From assembly GCA_938002605.1 (NCBI GenBank), contig CALLAF010000026.1:1-64000 (forward strand): a stretch of DNA of 64,000 nt. Reading direction: 5' to 3'. The position numbers were made by a program, and so were the translations under genes. Position 1 is the first letter of the stretch. Every line of letters begins with the position of its first letter. Shown piece by piece: positions 36,107-45,587 of the stretch. This DNA comes from an uncultured Paracoccaceae bacterium (lineage in GTDB: Bacteria; Pseudomonadota; Alphaproteobacteria; Rhodobacterales; Rhodobacteraceae). The notes beneath the pieces are model-generated. The model worked only from the letters and a program-made list of their open reading frames with translations. It did no database searches and was not told the DNA's origin.

Positions 36107-37479
36107 AGGTGATCATTTGTGGTGCGGGTCAGGTCGGTTGGCAGATTGCCCGGCATCTGTCGGGTGAAAAGAACGATGTGACAGTTGTTGATAACAATCC
36201 CGAATTGGTGCGCCGCGCTACGGATACATTGGATGTGCAAGGAATTGCGGGCCATGCAAGCTATCCGGATGTGCTGGATCGTGCGGGCGCGCGCGACGCT
36301 GATATGATTATTGCGGCCACCCATTCAGACGAAGTGAATATGGTCACCTGTCAGGTGGCCCATTCCGTGTTTGCGGTTCAGCGTAAAATCGCGCGATTGC
36401 GCGCGCAAAGCTATCTTGATGCGATTTATTCGGATCTATACCGCCGCGACCACCTGCCGATTGATGTGGTGATTTCTCCGGAAAAAGAAGTCGCCGAGGC
36501 CGCGCTGCAACGGCTGGCAGCGCCTGCCGCATTCGACACAGAGAGTTTTCTCGAAGGGCGTGCGCAGCTTTTGGGGATTACCATTGATGAAGATTGCCCC
36601 GTCATCAACACGCCGCTGCGGCAACTGACGGACCTGTTTTCAACCCTGCGCGCTGTGGTCGTCGGCATCCGTCGCGATGGCGTTCTATTTGTGCCTTCGG
36701 CGGGCGACCAGATATTTCCGGGCGACGAATGCTATATTTTTACGATCACCGAAGACGCTACACGCACGCTGGAAATTTTTGGAAAAACTCAGTCTAAGCA
36801 AGAACGTATCGTCATCATTGGCGGCGGGAATGTTGGTTTGGGGGTTGCGCAGGCGCTTGAAGCCCGCACTGAACGCGTGCGCGTCAAGGTGATCGAGAAA
36901 GAGCGCAGCATCGCCGAGAGATCCGCCGATGCGCTGGACCGGACCATTGTATTGCATGGGGATGGGCTGAACTCGGGGTTGCTAGAAGAAGCCAATATCG
37001 GCACCGCTGATGCCGTCCTTGCCGTGACCGACGACGATAAGACGAATATTTTGGTTTCCGTGCGCGCCAAAGAGCTGGGCTGCCCGATGGCAATTTGTTT
37101 GGTTAATGATCCGACGCTTGTGCCCTTGATGACGCCGCTGAATATTGATGCCTATATCAACCCGCGCGCCACAACCGTAAGTTCGATCTTGCGTCATATC
37201 AGGCATGGGCGCGTGCGTGCGGTTTATTCCATTGGTGACGCTGAGGCCGAAGTGATCGAAGCCCAAGTGTTGGGCACATCACCGATTGCAGGTCAAATGA
37301 TCAAAGAAATTGATTTCCCCGAAGGCACCATGGTGGGCGGCTTGATCAAACAAGGAAAATTCATGAAGCCAACGGGCGACACGCGGATCGAAGAGGGGGA
37401 CGTGATTACGATCTTCGCCATGAGCCCAGACGTCCCCGAAGTTGAGCGCCTGTTGCAGGTTTCGATTGATTTCTTCTAA
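36103..37479 (+). CDS. trkA: Trk potassium uptake regulatory subunit
   Basis: TrkA is the cytoplasmic NAD(H)-binding gating ring of the TrkAH potassium uptake system. The 458-residue protein contains two RCK repeats, each with a Rossmann motif: GAGQVGWQIARHLS near residue 6 and IIGGGNVGLGVAQALE near 237. TrkA_C domains follow each one. It overlaps ntrX by ATGA and trkH by TAATG. The link ntrX-trkA-trkH is common in alphaproteobacteria. Confidence 0.95.
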   Translation: MKVIICGAGQVGWQIARHLSGEKNDVTVVDNNPELVRRATDTLDVQGIAGHASYPDVLDRAGARDADMIIAATHSDEVNMVTCQVAHSVFAVQRKIARLRAQSYLDAIYSDLYRRDHLPIDVVISPEKEVAEAALQRLAAPAAFDTESFLEGRAQLLGITIDEDCPVINTPLRQLTDLFSTLRAVVVGIRRDGVLFVPSAGDQIFPGDECYIFTITEDATRTLEIFGKTQSKQERIVIIGGGNVGLGVAQALEARTERVRVKVIEKERSIAERSADALDRTIVLHGDGLNSGLLEEANIGTADAVLAVTDDDKTNILVSVRAKELGCPMAICLVNDPTLVPLMTPLNIDAYINPRATTVSSILRHIRHGRVRAVYSIGDAEAEVIEAQVLGTSPIAGQMIKEIDFPEGTMVGGLIKQGKFMKPTGDTRIEEGDVITIFAMSPDVPEVERLLQVSIDFF

Positions 37480-38999
37480 TGAATTGGATCGTTAAGCTTC
37501 CTTTTTTTGTGGTGTTGATGGGGCTCGGGTCATTGGCGATGCTGGTGCCCGCCGCGCATGGTGTCGTCGTCGAAGATTTCACAGCAATGCGCGTTTTCTT
37601 TTACGGGTTTATCCTGTTTTCAATCCTTACACTCGTCGTGGGGCTTGCGACTGCTGGCTATGCGCCGATGAACGTGGCGCTCAGCCAGTTGATGGGGCTT
37701 TTGGCGGCTTTTACCGTACTGCCGTTGATTTTTGCTGTGCCGTTTTACGAGGCGGTTGGGAACACGACCTATTTGAACGCGTGGTTCGAAATGGTGTCCA
37801 GCTTCACTACCACGGGGGCCACGCTGTATGATACCTACGGGCGGCTCACCCCGTCGCTGCATTTGTGGCGTGCCTTGGTTGGCTGGCTAGGTGGGTTGCT
37901 AATCTGGGTGACCGCGGTATCCATTTTTGCCCCAATGAACCTTGGCGGGTTCGAAGTCCGCGCCACGTCTAACATTGGCAAGGGCGCTGCGGGTGGTCTT
38001 TCGCAAATAACACGTATTGCGGATCCTTCAGAACGGTTGGTGCGCTATACGCTTAAACTCGCGCCGCTCTATACCGCACTGACATTTTTGCTATGGCTCG
38101 GGCTCGTTATCATGGGCGAAGTGCCCTATATCGCGCTGTGTCATGCGATGTCGACATTGGCGACATCAGGCATTTCCCCAATCAACGGTCTGTACTACGC
38201 GGGCTCTGGTTTTTGGGGCGAGGTGCTGATTTTTGGCTTTTTCATATTCGCCTTGTCGCGGCTGACATTTAGTCGTGGGATGATCGGTGAAGGTGGCCAA
38301 GGGCTGCGCCGTGACCCTGAATTTCGCACCGCGCTCGTTTTGATCGGCTTGGTCACTGCCGGGCTATTTTTGCGCAATTTTGTTGCCGCGACCGATCGGC
38401 AGACAATTGTCACGCTACAACAGACGGCCTCTGCGCTTTGGGGGACGCTGTTCACCGTAACCTCGTTTTTGACGACCACCGGATTTGAATCGCGTTTTTG
38501 GGACGGGGCGACTTGGTGGTCAGGGCTGCGTACACCGGGGCTATTTCTGACGGGCATGGCGTTAATCGGCGGCGGGGTTGCGACGACGGCTGGCGGGGTC
38601 AAGCTTTTGCGGATTTACGCATTGTTTCGGCACAGCGAACGCGAACAAGAACGGCTTTTGCACCCGTCTTCCATTGGCGGCGGCGGGCGCGAGGCACGGC
38701 GTATCCGTAAACAAGGGGCTTATATTTCGTGGATTTTCTTTATGCTTTTTGCGCTGAGCATTGCGGCAGTGATGACTTTGATGTCGCTGACAGGGGTGCA
38801 GTTTGAAACCTCAATGGTGTTAGCCGTATCTGCGTTATCAACGACGGGTCCATTGGCAGCGGTCGCTGCCGAAGTACCTATTGCTTATTCAGGCATTCCA
38901 GACGCCGCGAAAATCATTCTTGCGGCAGCGATGGTCTTGGGGCGGCTCGAGACATTGGCGATTATTGCACTGTTTAACCCCGAAATCTGGCGCAGGTGA
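37479..38999 (+). CDS. trkH: Trk potassium transporter membrane subunit
   Basis: TrkH forms the potassium-conducting pore. The 506-residue protein has about ten to twelve hydrophobic helices and the repeated pore loops typical of the family: SFTTTGATLYDT, MSTLATSGISPING, TSFLTTTGFES and SALSTTGPLAAV. Each resembles the TTTG-like selectivity sequence. GGGVATTAGGVKLLRI is also conserved. It follows trkA directly and is separated from hfq by 115 bp. Confidence 0.95.
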   Translation: MNWIVKLPFFVVLMGLGSLAMLVPAAHGVVVEDFTAMRVFFYGFILFSILTLVVGLATAGYAPMNVALSQLMGLLAAFTVLPLIFAVPFYEAVGNTTYLNAWFEMVSSFTTTGATLYDTYGRLTPSLHLWRALVGWLGGLLIWVTAVSIFAPMNLGGFEVRATSNIGKGAAGGLSQITRIADPSERLVRYTLKLAPLYTALTFLLWLGLVIMGEVPYIALCHAMSTLATSGISPINGLYYAGSGFWGEVLIFGFFIFALSRLTFSRGMIGEGGQGLRRDPEFRTALVLIGLVTAGLFLRNFVAATDRQTIVTLQQTASALWGTLFTVTSFLTTTGFESRFWDGATWWSGLRTPGLFLTGMALIGGGVATTAGGVKLLRIYALFRHSEREQERLLHPSSIGGGGREARRIRKQGAYISWIFFMLFALSIAAVMTLMSLTGVQFETSMVLAVSALSTTGPLAAVAAEVPIAYSGIPDAAKIILAAAMVLGRLETLAIIALFNPEIWRR

Positions 39000-39114
39000 C
39001 ACGCATCGATTTTGTTTAGATTTTGGGGCTGGAATATTAAGAACCACCACGACATAGTGACGGTAACAGTGGGGGCCAATTGCATGGCCACAATAACAAA
39101 AAAAGGGTGTCACA

Positions 39115-39348
39115 ATGGCCGCCGACAAAGCAAATCTGCAAGATGCATTCCTGAACCATGTGCGTAAGGCGAAAATTCCGGTCACGATATTCTTGGTAAA
39201 TGGTGTCAAACTACAGGGTGTTATCACATGGTTTGACAGTTTTTGTGTGTTGTTGCGTCGCGATGGGCAAGCGCAACTGGTCTATAAAAGCGCGATTTCG
39301 ACCATTATGCCGTCGCAGCCGATCAGCCTGTATGAAGGCGAAGAATAG
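39115..39348 (+). CDS. hfq: RNA chaperone Hfq with altered proximal-pore residues
   Basis: Hfq is a hexameric Sm-like protein that pairs small RNAs with mRNAs. The 77-residue product has the usual N-terminal helix ([20 protein letters not shown]), Sm1 ([20 protein letters not shown]) and Sm2 ([14 protein letters not shown]). The Sm2 motif, normally YKHA, reads YKSA here (AGC codon 39289-39291), and the residue after the Sm1 aspartate is serine (S42) where Asn or Gln is usual. Both positions line the proximal RNA-binding pore in known structures. It lies upstream of hflX, as in many proteobacteria. Confidence 0.95.
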   Translation: MAADKANLQDAFLNHVRKAKIPVTIFLVNGVKLQGVITWFDSFCVLLRRDGQAQLVYKSAISTIMPSQPISLYEGEE

Positions 39349-39350
39349 CA

Positions 39351-40625
39351 TTGCTCGAACATGATCGTCCGGTCACACGGGCTTGGGTGCTTCACCCTGA
39401 TCTTAAATCCGACCATTCTCGCCGTGCCGCTGGCCCCGCGCTTGAAGAGGGCGTGTCGCTTGCTGCGGCATTGCCGGATTTAGATGTTGTGGGTGCGGAT
39501 ATTGTTCGCCTGCCCAAAATCCACCCCGGTAAGCTATTCGGCAAAGGCAAGATCGAAGAACTGAAAGCCGTGTTCAAGGCTAATGACGTTGAACTGGTCC
39601 TGATCGACGGCCCGGTGACGCCAGTACAACAACGCAACCTCGAAAAAGACTGGGGCGTCAAACTGCTCGACCGTACCGGGTTGATCTTGGAAATCTTTAG
39701 CGATCGTGCGCGTACATCTGAAGGTGTGTTGCAGGTTGAAATGGCTGCGCTTTCTTATCAGCGCACCCGGCTTGTACGGGCCTGGACCCACCTTGAACGG
39801 CAACGTGGTGGGCTTGGGTTTGTTGGTGGCCCCGGCGAAACCCAGATCGAGGCTGACCGCCGCGCAATTGACGAACAGTTGGGGCGTTTGCGCCGCCAGC
39901 TGGCAAAGGTCGTCAAAACCCGCGAACTACACCGCGCGTCGCGTGCAAAGGTGCCTTTCCCGATTGTGGCGCTTGTTGGCTATACCAACGCTGGCAAATC
40001 AACCCTGTTCAATCGTCTGACCGGGGCTGAAGTATTCGCCAAAGACATGCTATTTGCGACGCTCGATCCCACCATGCGCAAGATCGTCTTGCCCACGGGT
40101 GATGAGGTGATCATGTCTGACACGGTGGGGTTTATTAGTGACCTTCCCACAGAATTGGTTGCGGCTTTCCGTGCGACGCTCGAAGAAGTGTTAGACGCTG
40201 ATTTGATCGTGCATGTCCGCGACATCAGCCACGAACAGACCGAAGAACAATCGCAAGACGTGATGACAATCCTGCAAAGCCTTGGTGTCGCCGAAGAGGC
40301 CCCGATCATCGAAGTCTGGAACAAGATCGATTTACTGTCCCCCGAAGACCACGACGCGATGGTCACACAGGCCGACCGCACCGATGATCTATTTGCCGTC
40401 TCCGCGATCACCGGTGAAGGCATGGATGCGCTTTTGGCGCGTATCCCTGATAAGCTCAAAGACCCGCGGTCAGAGGCAGACATCACGCTCAGCTTTGCAG
40501 AGGGTCGAAAACGCGCGTGGCTGTTCGACGCTGGGATCGTGACCGGGGAAACACAGACCGAAACCGGCTATGATCTGACCGTGTTCTGGACAGAATTACA
40601 ACGCGAACGGTTCGCGCGGCTGTGA
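39351..40625 (+). CDS. hflX: GTPase HflX
   Basis: HflX is a ribosome-associated GTPase that can split stalled 70S ribosomes. The 424-residue protein has the HflX N-terminal domain (HPGKLFGKGKIEEL, QRNLEKDWGVKLLDRTGLI, GGLGFVGGPGETQIEADRR) and a G domain with GYTNAGKST (G1), DTVGFISDLP (G3) and NKIDLL (G4). The start is TTG 39351, two bases past the hfq stop. No nearby ATG preserves the conserved N-terminus. Confidence 0.95.
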   Translation: MLEHDRPVTRAWVLHPDLKSDHSRRAAGPALEEGVSLAAALPDLDVVGADIVRLPKIHPGKLFGKGKIEELKAVFKANDVELVLIDGPVTPVQQRNLEKDWGVKLLDRTGLILEIFSDRARTSEGVLQVEMAALSYQRTRLVRAWTHLERQRGGLGFVGGPGETQIEADRRAIDEQLGRLRRQLAKVVKTRELHRASRAKVPFPIVALVGYTNAGKSTLFNRLTGAEVFAKDMLFATLDPTMRKIVLPTGDEVIMSDTVGFISDLPTELVAAFRATLEEVLDADLIVHVRDISHEQTEEQSQDVMTILQSLGVAEEAPIIEVWNKIDLLSPEDHDAMVTQADRTDDLFAVSAITGEGMDALLARIPDKLKDPRSEADITLSFAEGRKRAWLFDAGIVTGETQTETGYDLTVFWTELQRERFARL

Positions 40626-40682
40626 AATGTTCAGACTAATTCGGCGAAAAGTAACGCATTTGCATTATAAATGTTGAATGGT

Positions 40683-41285
40683 TCAATTCGTCGACGTGTC
40701 GTTTTCGTCGAATATGCCCAATGAATTCGTGGCTGTGCGTGCGATGTGCCTAATTTCGTCAATAAGTGCGTCATCTTCAAGAGAACGTGCCAAAACCATC
40801 CCGCCCACGCTGAGGATACTCAGTGTTAAAGCCGCGTTGTGCTTAGCGCGGTTTGAACCGTTTTCCAGGTTGGATTCAAATGTATGCAGCATCGTTTCAA
40901 ACACCTGTTGATAAGCCTGTTTGGCTGCTGTGCCTGCGCGTGCAACATCGGATGGTACCGCGATCATCGGGCAATCATTGCCGTGGTCATTAAGGTGCGC
41001 ATCGCTCAAATAGCCGTCTAGAACGGCCTTGATTAACAAATTCCCAGATGGTGCCGCCTCTGCGCTAATTTGTTCTTGCATAAGCGCGCTGAAGCTCGCG
41101 ACAGCCTCCGCGAATAGCGCGTCTTTGTTATCGAAATGATGGTAAAAACCGCCGTGTGATAGTCCGGCCGCTTGCATCACTTGTTTGATCGAAACGCCGT
41201 CAAAGCCGTGAATGTTGAATTGTTTACGTGCGGCGTCGATAATTCTCTGTTTTGATTTGGCGCGGTGTTCGGGCGTGTAGGGCAA
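40683..41285 (-). CDS. TetR-family transcriptional regulator
   Basis: A 200-residue repressor-type protein. The N-terminal HTH is clear: KQRIIDAARKQFNIHGFDGV, then SIKQVMQAAGLSHGGFYHHF, and DNKDALFAEAV. The C-terminal ligand domain includes GNDCPMIAVPSDVARAG, a cysteine-containing pattern seen in TetR_C_16-like members. The only plausible start is TTG 41285, since an in-frame stop lies upstream without any ATG. It is divergent from the thioredoxin gene, a common autoregulator layout. Ligand unknown. Confidence 0.88.
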   Translation of the reverse strand: MPYTPEHRAKSKQRIIDAARKQFNIHGFDGVSIKQVMQAAGLSHGGFYHHFDNKDALFAEAVASFSALMQEQISAEAAPSGNLLIKAVLDGYLSDAHLNDHGNDCPMIAVPSDVARAGTAAKQAYQQVFETMLHTFESNLENGSNRAKHNAALTLSILSVGGMVLARSLEDDALIDEIRHIARTATNSLGIFDENDTSTN

Positions 41286-41396
41286 GGATTTGTGTGCCTT
41301 ATTCTTTTTATGTTCTTGATCATAATATGGCCTGTGTCAAAGATTTGTAAGGCCCTCAAAAATGCAGCCGAACATACGAACTCTAAAGGAAACCTG

Positions 41397-41717
41397 ATGC
41401 CAATCATTACTGCAACCGACGACACATTTGACCATCATGTACGCAATGCGACGATGCCAGTTCTTGTGGATTTTGGCACCGATTGGTGCGCACCATGCAA
41501 ACAGATTGAACCTGTTCTCAATGAACTTTCTGATCGGTTTTTAGGACGGGTGAAAATTGTCAAAGTAAATATAGATGATGCGCCGGCCGCAGCGGCGGGT
41601 ATGGGGGTACGCGGCATTCCCGCGCTATTTGTTTTCAAAGACGGCGCGCCCGTCGCCAATCGGACCGGGGCGGCCTCACAGCAGGTGCTTCACGACTGGA
41701 TTCTTGCATCCATTTAG
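41397..41717 (+). CDS. Thioredoxin with a CAPC active site
   Basis: A 106-residue thioredoxin-fold protein with the active site DWCAPCKQIEP (C31, C34) and the cis-proline loop VRGIPALFVFKDG. CAPC differs from the usual CGPC, which can shift redox potential. The ATG at 41397 has AAAGGA upstream; an in-frame extension to 41265 overlaps the TetR gene and is not family-like. It is divergent from the TetR gene and may be its target. Its stop is three bases from the end of the convergent acylase gene. Confidence 0.93.
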   Translation: MPIITATDDTFDHHVRNATMPVLVDFGTDWCAPCKQIEPVLNELSDRFLGRVKIVKVNIDDAPAAAAGMGVRGIPALFVFKDGAPVANRTGAASQQVLHDWILASI

Positions 41718-41720
41718 GTG

Positions 41721-44183
41721 TTATTGGCTTGGCGTCAGCACGGTTACGCCCACAGCGGCAGCGCGTGCCAATGCCGGGTCAAGTGACATGGGGATGTATT
41801 CGCCGCGCCGCCATAGTTCGCCAAGATTGTCGTAATAGCGTGATAGCGGATGCCCTGACTGACCGGTGCCTGTCACAAAGACTGAACTGTCAGGGTCCGC
41901 GAAATCATAGACCCCACGATAGCCCGCCGCATGCACGTTTTGAAATGGATCAGGTCCAACGCCGGATGTTTTGCCGCGTTGCAGAGTGTTGTCGCCACCG
42001 CTGGTGGATTGGTGAAGGTTTACAAACCAATGCAACAGCGGCGTTTTCCCTAACACAGGATGGTCATGGGTCGCGACATGGGCGTCGCCCCAGCGCACGG
42101 CCTCGATTGCGGTTCCGTGATTTTCGGTGATCCAGACAATCGCGTCATCAAGCGATTGCCGCGCGATATCGGTGCAGGTTTCGACCGGGGCAGATTGGAT
42201 CACATCGCACCAGACGCCAGCCCCATCAATATCGCGGAACACGCGTTCGATGAACACTGGGTCGACATGGGTATAGGCGCTGGCCAGCGGTCCCAATTCA
42301 TCACGGATCAACCGTTGCTGGACCGCACGGACCCATGCTGCATAAATCAATGGTTCAGGCAGGTGTTCGTTCATTTCACCATTCCACGCCGACAATAGAT
42401 CAAGCGCGATTTGGCGCTTGCGCGCGGGTGTTCCTTCTGGGGCGGCGTCGCCGGTGAACCACAGATCAGCCCCCATGAGCGCCGATAGCGTGCGGGCGGT
42501 AAAGCTGACGGTGTCTTGCTGTGCCTCGATAAAGCTATCACGGGTGTGGACTTCGCGCGCTTGCATGAGCAGCCGCCAGCGGTTGATCCGCTGTGTATCC
42601 CCCCAAAGGAATGACAGGTGATGCGGGAATGGGCGGTCGACGGTTTTATTGTTAGTATTGCCGATAATACCGCCTTCTGGGTTAAGAAAAATCGGATTGT
42701 CGGAATAGGCGAACCGGCCCTGCCAGCGGTTTTGTGTCAAATAGCCAAAGGACGGATAGCGCCCTTGGCTTTGGTGGTTTGCATCGCGTGCGGGCAGCGC
42801 ACCAATTGTTTTCATCGCGATCCTATTGCGATCAGCGATGGTCAGGTTCAGCGCAGGGGCGATAAATGTCTCGCCGGCGCGAATGGCCTCATTGACGGTG
42901 CGCGCGTGCATAATTCCCATCGCGGCCGAAATGGATGTATCGCGGTCTGAAAGTGCGCTCCACGCGATAGAGGTCACATGCCCCGGCGGTGTGATTGTGC
43001 TTAGGTTAAACTGGTTGCCCGGCAAGACGGGGCCATTGGCCGTCCAGCGCAGACGCAGCGTGACAGCGGGTGCATCTTTGACGTTGATGATACTGTCGCG
43101 CGTCCGAAATGACGCCCAGCCATCAGGTGCGCGGTATTGCGTGGGATCATCGGGATTGATCTCTTCTATCAGGATATCAACATCATCAACATAGGCTGCA
43201 GTGATCCCCCAGCCGATACCGTCGCCACGTCCCGATAGCACAATCGGCATTCCTGGAATGGTCGCACCAATGACACCGCCTGTTTCTAGCTCTAGCCGCG
43301 CGAGATACCAGATCGTCGGTGCGGTCAGTCCCAAATGCGGATCATTGGCAAGCAATGTCGATCCGGTTGCCGAACGCGATGCGTTGGCCGCCCAAGCGTT
43401 GGATGCACCCGCAAGCTCTGGCGGATGAAAGGGCGATAGCGGATCAGCAGCCATACGCGTGTCGGGGCTATATGGGGCGACGCCGGGCACCAAACTGGCA
43501 AAGGCGGGCAGGGCGGCAATGCCACTGGTGGGGTCATCGGGCATGATATCGGCCAATCGGTCGGGATCAATCAGCAGCGATGTTCGGGCGCGCAAAACTT
43601 CGTTTTCAAGATGCGGCGAAAGTTGCAGCGCCATCAGTTTCATAATCGCAATGGAATCAGCGGGTTGCCACGGTGACATCGGATGGCTGAACAACCACAT
43701 TTCGGGGGCGCCGCGCCCACGCGCGCCGGCGTTTACTTCGTTCAACCATGCGTTCACACCTGCAGAATAAGCATCCAACGCGTCCAGCGTTTGTGCGTCT
43801 TGCGCTGCGACAGAGGCAACCGAGAGGTTATAAAGATCATAGCGGCGCATGACCTCGTCAATTTCGACCGTACGTTCGCCAAATAGTTCCGACAATCGCC
43901 CCTGAACTGTCCGGCGCAGCATTGTCATCTGCCAAAGCCGATCTTGGGCATGGGCATATCCAAGTGCGAAAAACGCGTCTTCGTCATTGGCGGCAAAAAT
44001 ATGCGGCACATTGGCGTTGTCGCGCACGATTTCTATCGTTTCACTGATTCCATCAACATCAGCCTGCGCATTGTAATCAGGCAACGACCGAGACGCGAAG
44101 TAATAGGCCAATGAAATAGCCGCGACGCACAGGAAAACCGATGCAGTTGCAAGCCGGATGAGCCAGCGAAAAATCAGCGCCAT
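41721..44183 (-). CDS. Penicillin acylase family (S45) hydrolase
   Basis: An 820-residue Ntn-hydrolase precursor of the penicillin acylase family, which hydrolyses amide bonds of acylated amines, including beta-lactams, acyl-homoserine lactones or N-acyl amino acids. A hydrophobic N-terminal helix (about 5-28) suggests export or anchoring. The alpha subunit has DNANVPHIFAANDEDAFFALG and GYAHAQDRLWQM. Autocleavage is expected before S261 in GASNAWAAN, giving the beta subunit with GIGWGITAAYVDDVD. It lies 57 bp after livM on the same strand, so it may belong to the liv operon. Substrate unknown. Confidence 0.9.
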   Translation of the reverse strand: MALIFRWLIRLATASVFLCVAAISLAYYFASRSLPDYNAQADVDGISETIEIVRDNANVPHIFAANDEDAFFALGYAHAQDRLWQMTMLRRTVQGRLSELFGERTVEIDEVMRRYDLYNLSVASVAAQDAQTLDALDAYSAGVNAWLNEVNAGARGRGAPEMWLFSHPMSPWQPADSIAIMKLMALQLSPHLENEVLRARTSLLIDPDRLADIMPDDPTSGIAALPAFASLVPGVAPYSPDTRMAADPLSPFHPPELAGASNAWAANASRSATGSTLLANDPHLGLTAPTIWYLARLELETGGVIGATIPGMPIVLSGRGDGIGWGITAAYVDDVDILIEEINPDDPTQYRAPDGWASFRTRDSIINVKDAPAVTLRLRWTANGPVLPGNQFNLSTITPPGHVTSIAWSALSDRDTSISAAMGIMHARTVNEAIRAGETFIAPALNLTIADRNRIAMKTIGALPARDANHQSQGRYPSFGYLTQNRWQGRFAYSDNPIFLNPEGGIIGNTNNKTVDRPFPHHLSFLWGDTQRINRWRLLMQAREVHTRDSFIEAQQDTVSFTARTLSALMGADLWFTGDAAPEGTPARKRQIALDLLSAWNGEMNEHLPEPLIYAAWVRAVQQRLIRDELGPLASAYTHVDPVFIERVFRDIDGAGVWCDVIQSAPVETCTDIARQSLDDAIVWITENHGTAIEAVRWGDAHVATHDHPVLGKTPLLHWFVNLHQSTSGGDNTLQRGKTSGVGPDPFQNVHAAGYRGVYDFADPDSSVFVTGTGQSGHPLSRYYDNLGELWRRGEYIPMSLDPALARAAAVGVTVLTPSQ

Positions 44184-44240
44184 GGGATCCTCGGGGTGTT
44201 AGGGTGGCCCCGTTGTATCAATGCTGCGCCAAAGAACAAG

Positions 44241-45587
44241 CTAGCGTTCAGGGATCAACCCACGTGGGCTAAATCGCAATACCAAAAGCAGAACAACACC
44301 CATCGTCAGCAGCCGCATATGCGCCGCAGATTCGATCATATGTTCCTTAAGCGCACTGCCATCAGCCATGCCGCTCGTCAGCAGATTCATCAGCCAAAGC
44401 CCCAATGGTTCCACTTGTACCCACAGCCACCAAATCAGCATACCACCCAAAACCGCGCCAAAATTGTTGCCCGATCCCCCTACGATCACCATTACCCAAA
44501 TCAGGAAGGTAAAGCGGAGCGGCTGATAAGATGTTGGCGTCAGTTGCCCATCAAGCGTGGTCATCATCGCGCCTGCAATGCCACAGATTGCTGACCCTAG
44601 AATGAAAATCTGTAAATGCCGCGCAGTGACGTTTTTGCCCATGGCTTGGGCTGCGACCTCATTATCGCGGATCGCACGCATCATGCGGCCCCACGGGCTG
44701 TTGAGCGCCTTTTGCGCAAGCCAAAGCAGGATCAGCAGAACTGTAGCGAACAATACCGAATAGCAAAGTTTGGTATAGATCGTAGATGCCGTCACCGGGT
44801 CCATGCCAAAGCTGGCGGCGCGGGCGATAAACCCCGGATCATTTTGCAGCGTGACCTCGTATGGGACAGGGCGCGGCAGGCCGTTCACGTTTTTGACGCC
44901 GCGCGCCAGCCAGTCTTCGTTTTTCATTATGGCGATGATGATTTCGGCAATGCCCAGCGTCGCAATCGCCAGATAATCTGACCGCAGCCCAAGCGCAGTT
45001 TTGCCGATGATCCAAGCAGCACCCGCCGCCAAAAGCCCACCCATCGGCCAAGCCAAAAGGATGAAATAGTCAGGCAATAGCATATCATTGGCATCGCGGT
45101 GCGGGCCAAAGAAATTGATCCCACCAAGGTTCCCGGTCAGGGCGGGGTTTACCGCCTCAACCGCCGCGACGCCCGCGTCAAACACGGCACGGTAGACGAA
45201 GAAACCGATGATCAGCATGGCCACAGTCCCAAGCGTCTTTGCACGCCCGGTTAGTTTTTTGCGTAAAAACACAACCCCAACAACGGTTGCAACCCCAAGG
45301 CCAAGACCTGCAAACACTTGAAATCCACCTGCCGCCCAAGCTTCGCCCACCGGTGGCATGCCAACTAAAACAGCCGCCAGCCCACCAAGCGCGACAAACC
45401 CCATCACGCCGATATTAAACAGCCCTGCAAAGCCCCATTGCAGGTTTACGCCCAAGGCCAAAATCGCCGAAACCAACCCCATGTTTAGGATAAACAGGGC
45501 AGAGTTCCAGCCTTGCACAAACCCCGTTCCGATCAGCAAAACGGCGACAAGGCCAAAGAGAAGCGTGTTTTTCAATGCAGGGTTCAT
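44241..45587 (-). CDS. livM: Branched-chain amino acid type ABC permease LivM
   Basis: One of two inner-membrane permeases of the HAAT-type ABC importer. The 448-residue protein has about ten hydrophobic helices. The family-specific parts include LSGLFNIG-like FAGLFNIGVMGFVALGG, RSDYLAIATLGIAEII and MRAIRDNEVAAQAMGKN, the loop that contacts the ATPases. The start overlaps the livH stop (ATGA). Confidence 0.94.
   Translation of the reverse strand: MNPALKNTLLFGLVAVLLIGTGFVQGWNSALFILNMGLVSAILALGVNLQWGFAGLFNIGVMGFVALGGLAAVLVGMPPVGEAWAAGGFQVFAGLGLGVATVVGVVFLRKKLTGRAKTLGTVAMLIIGFFVYRAVFDAGVAAVEAVNPALTGNLGGINFFGPHRDANDMLLPDYFILLAWPMGGLLAAGAAWIIGKTALGLRSDYLAIATLGIAEIIIAIMKNEDWLARGVKNVNGLPRPVPYEVTLQNDPGFIARAASFGMDPVTASTIYTKLCYSVLFATVLLILLWLAQKALNSPWGRMMRAIRDNEVAAQAMGKNVTARHLQIFILGSAICGIAGAMMTTLDGQLTPTSYQPLRFTFLIWVMVIVGGSGNNFGAVLGGMLIWWLWVQVEPLGLWLMNLLTSGMADGSALKEHMIESAAHMRLLTMGVVLLLVLRFSPRGLIPER

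Noticed and set aside
39084-39101. GGCCA...TGGCC repeat before hfq as a riboregulatory hairpin
   Set aside because: Only five pairs, with no further support.
41329-41354. GGCCT...AGGCC repeat between the TetR and thioredoxin genes as a TetR operator
   Set aside because: Arms of five bases with a long spacer are too weak, although an operator is expected somewhere in this gap.
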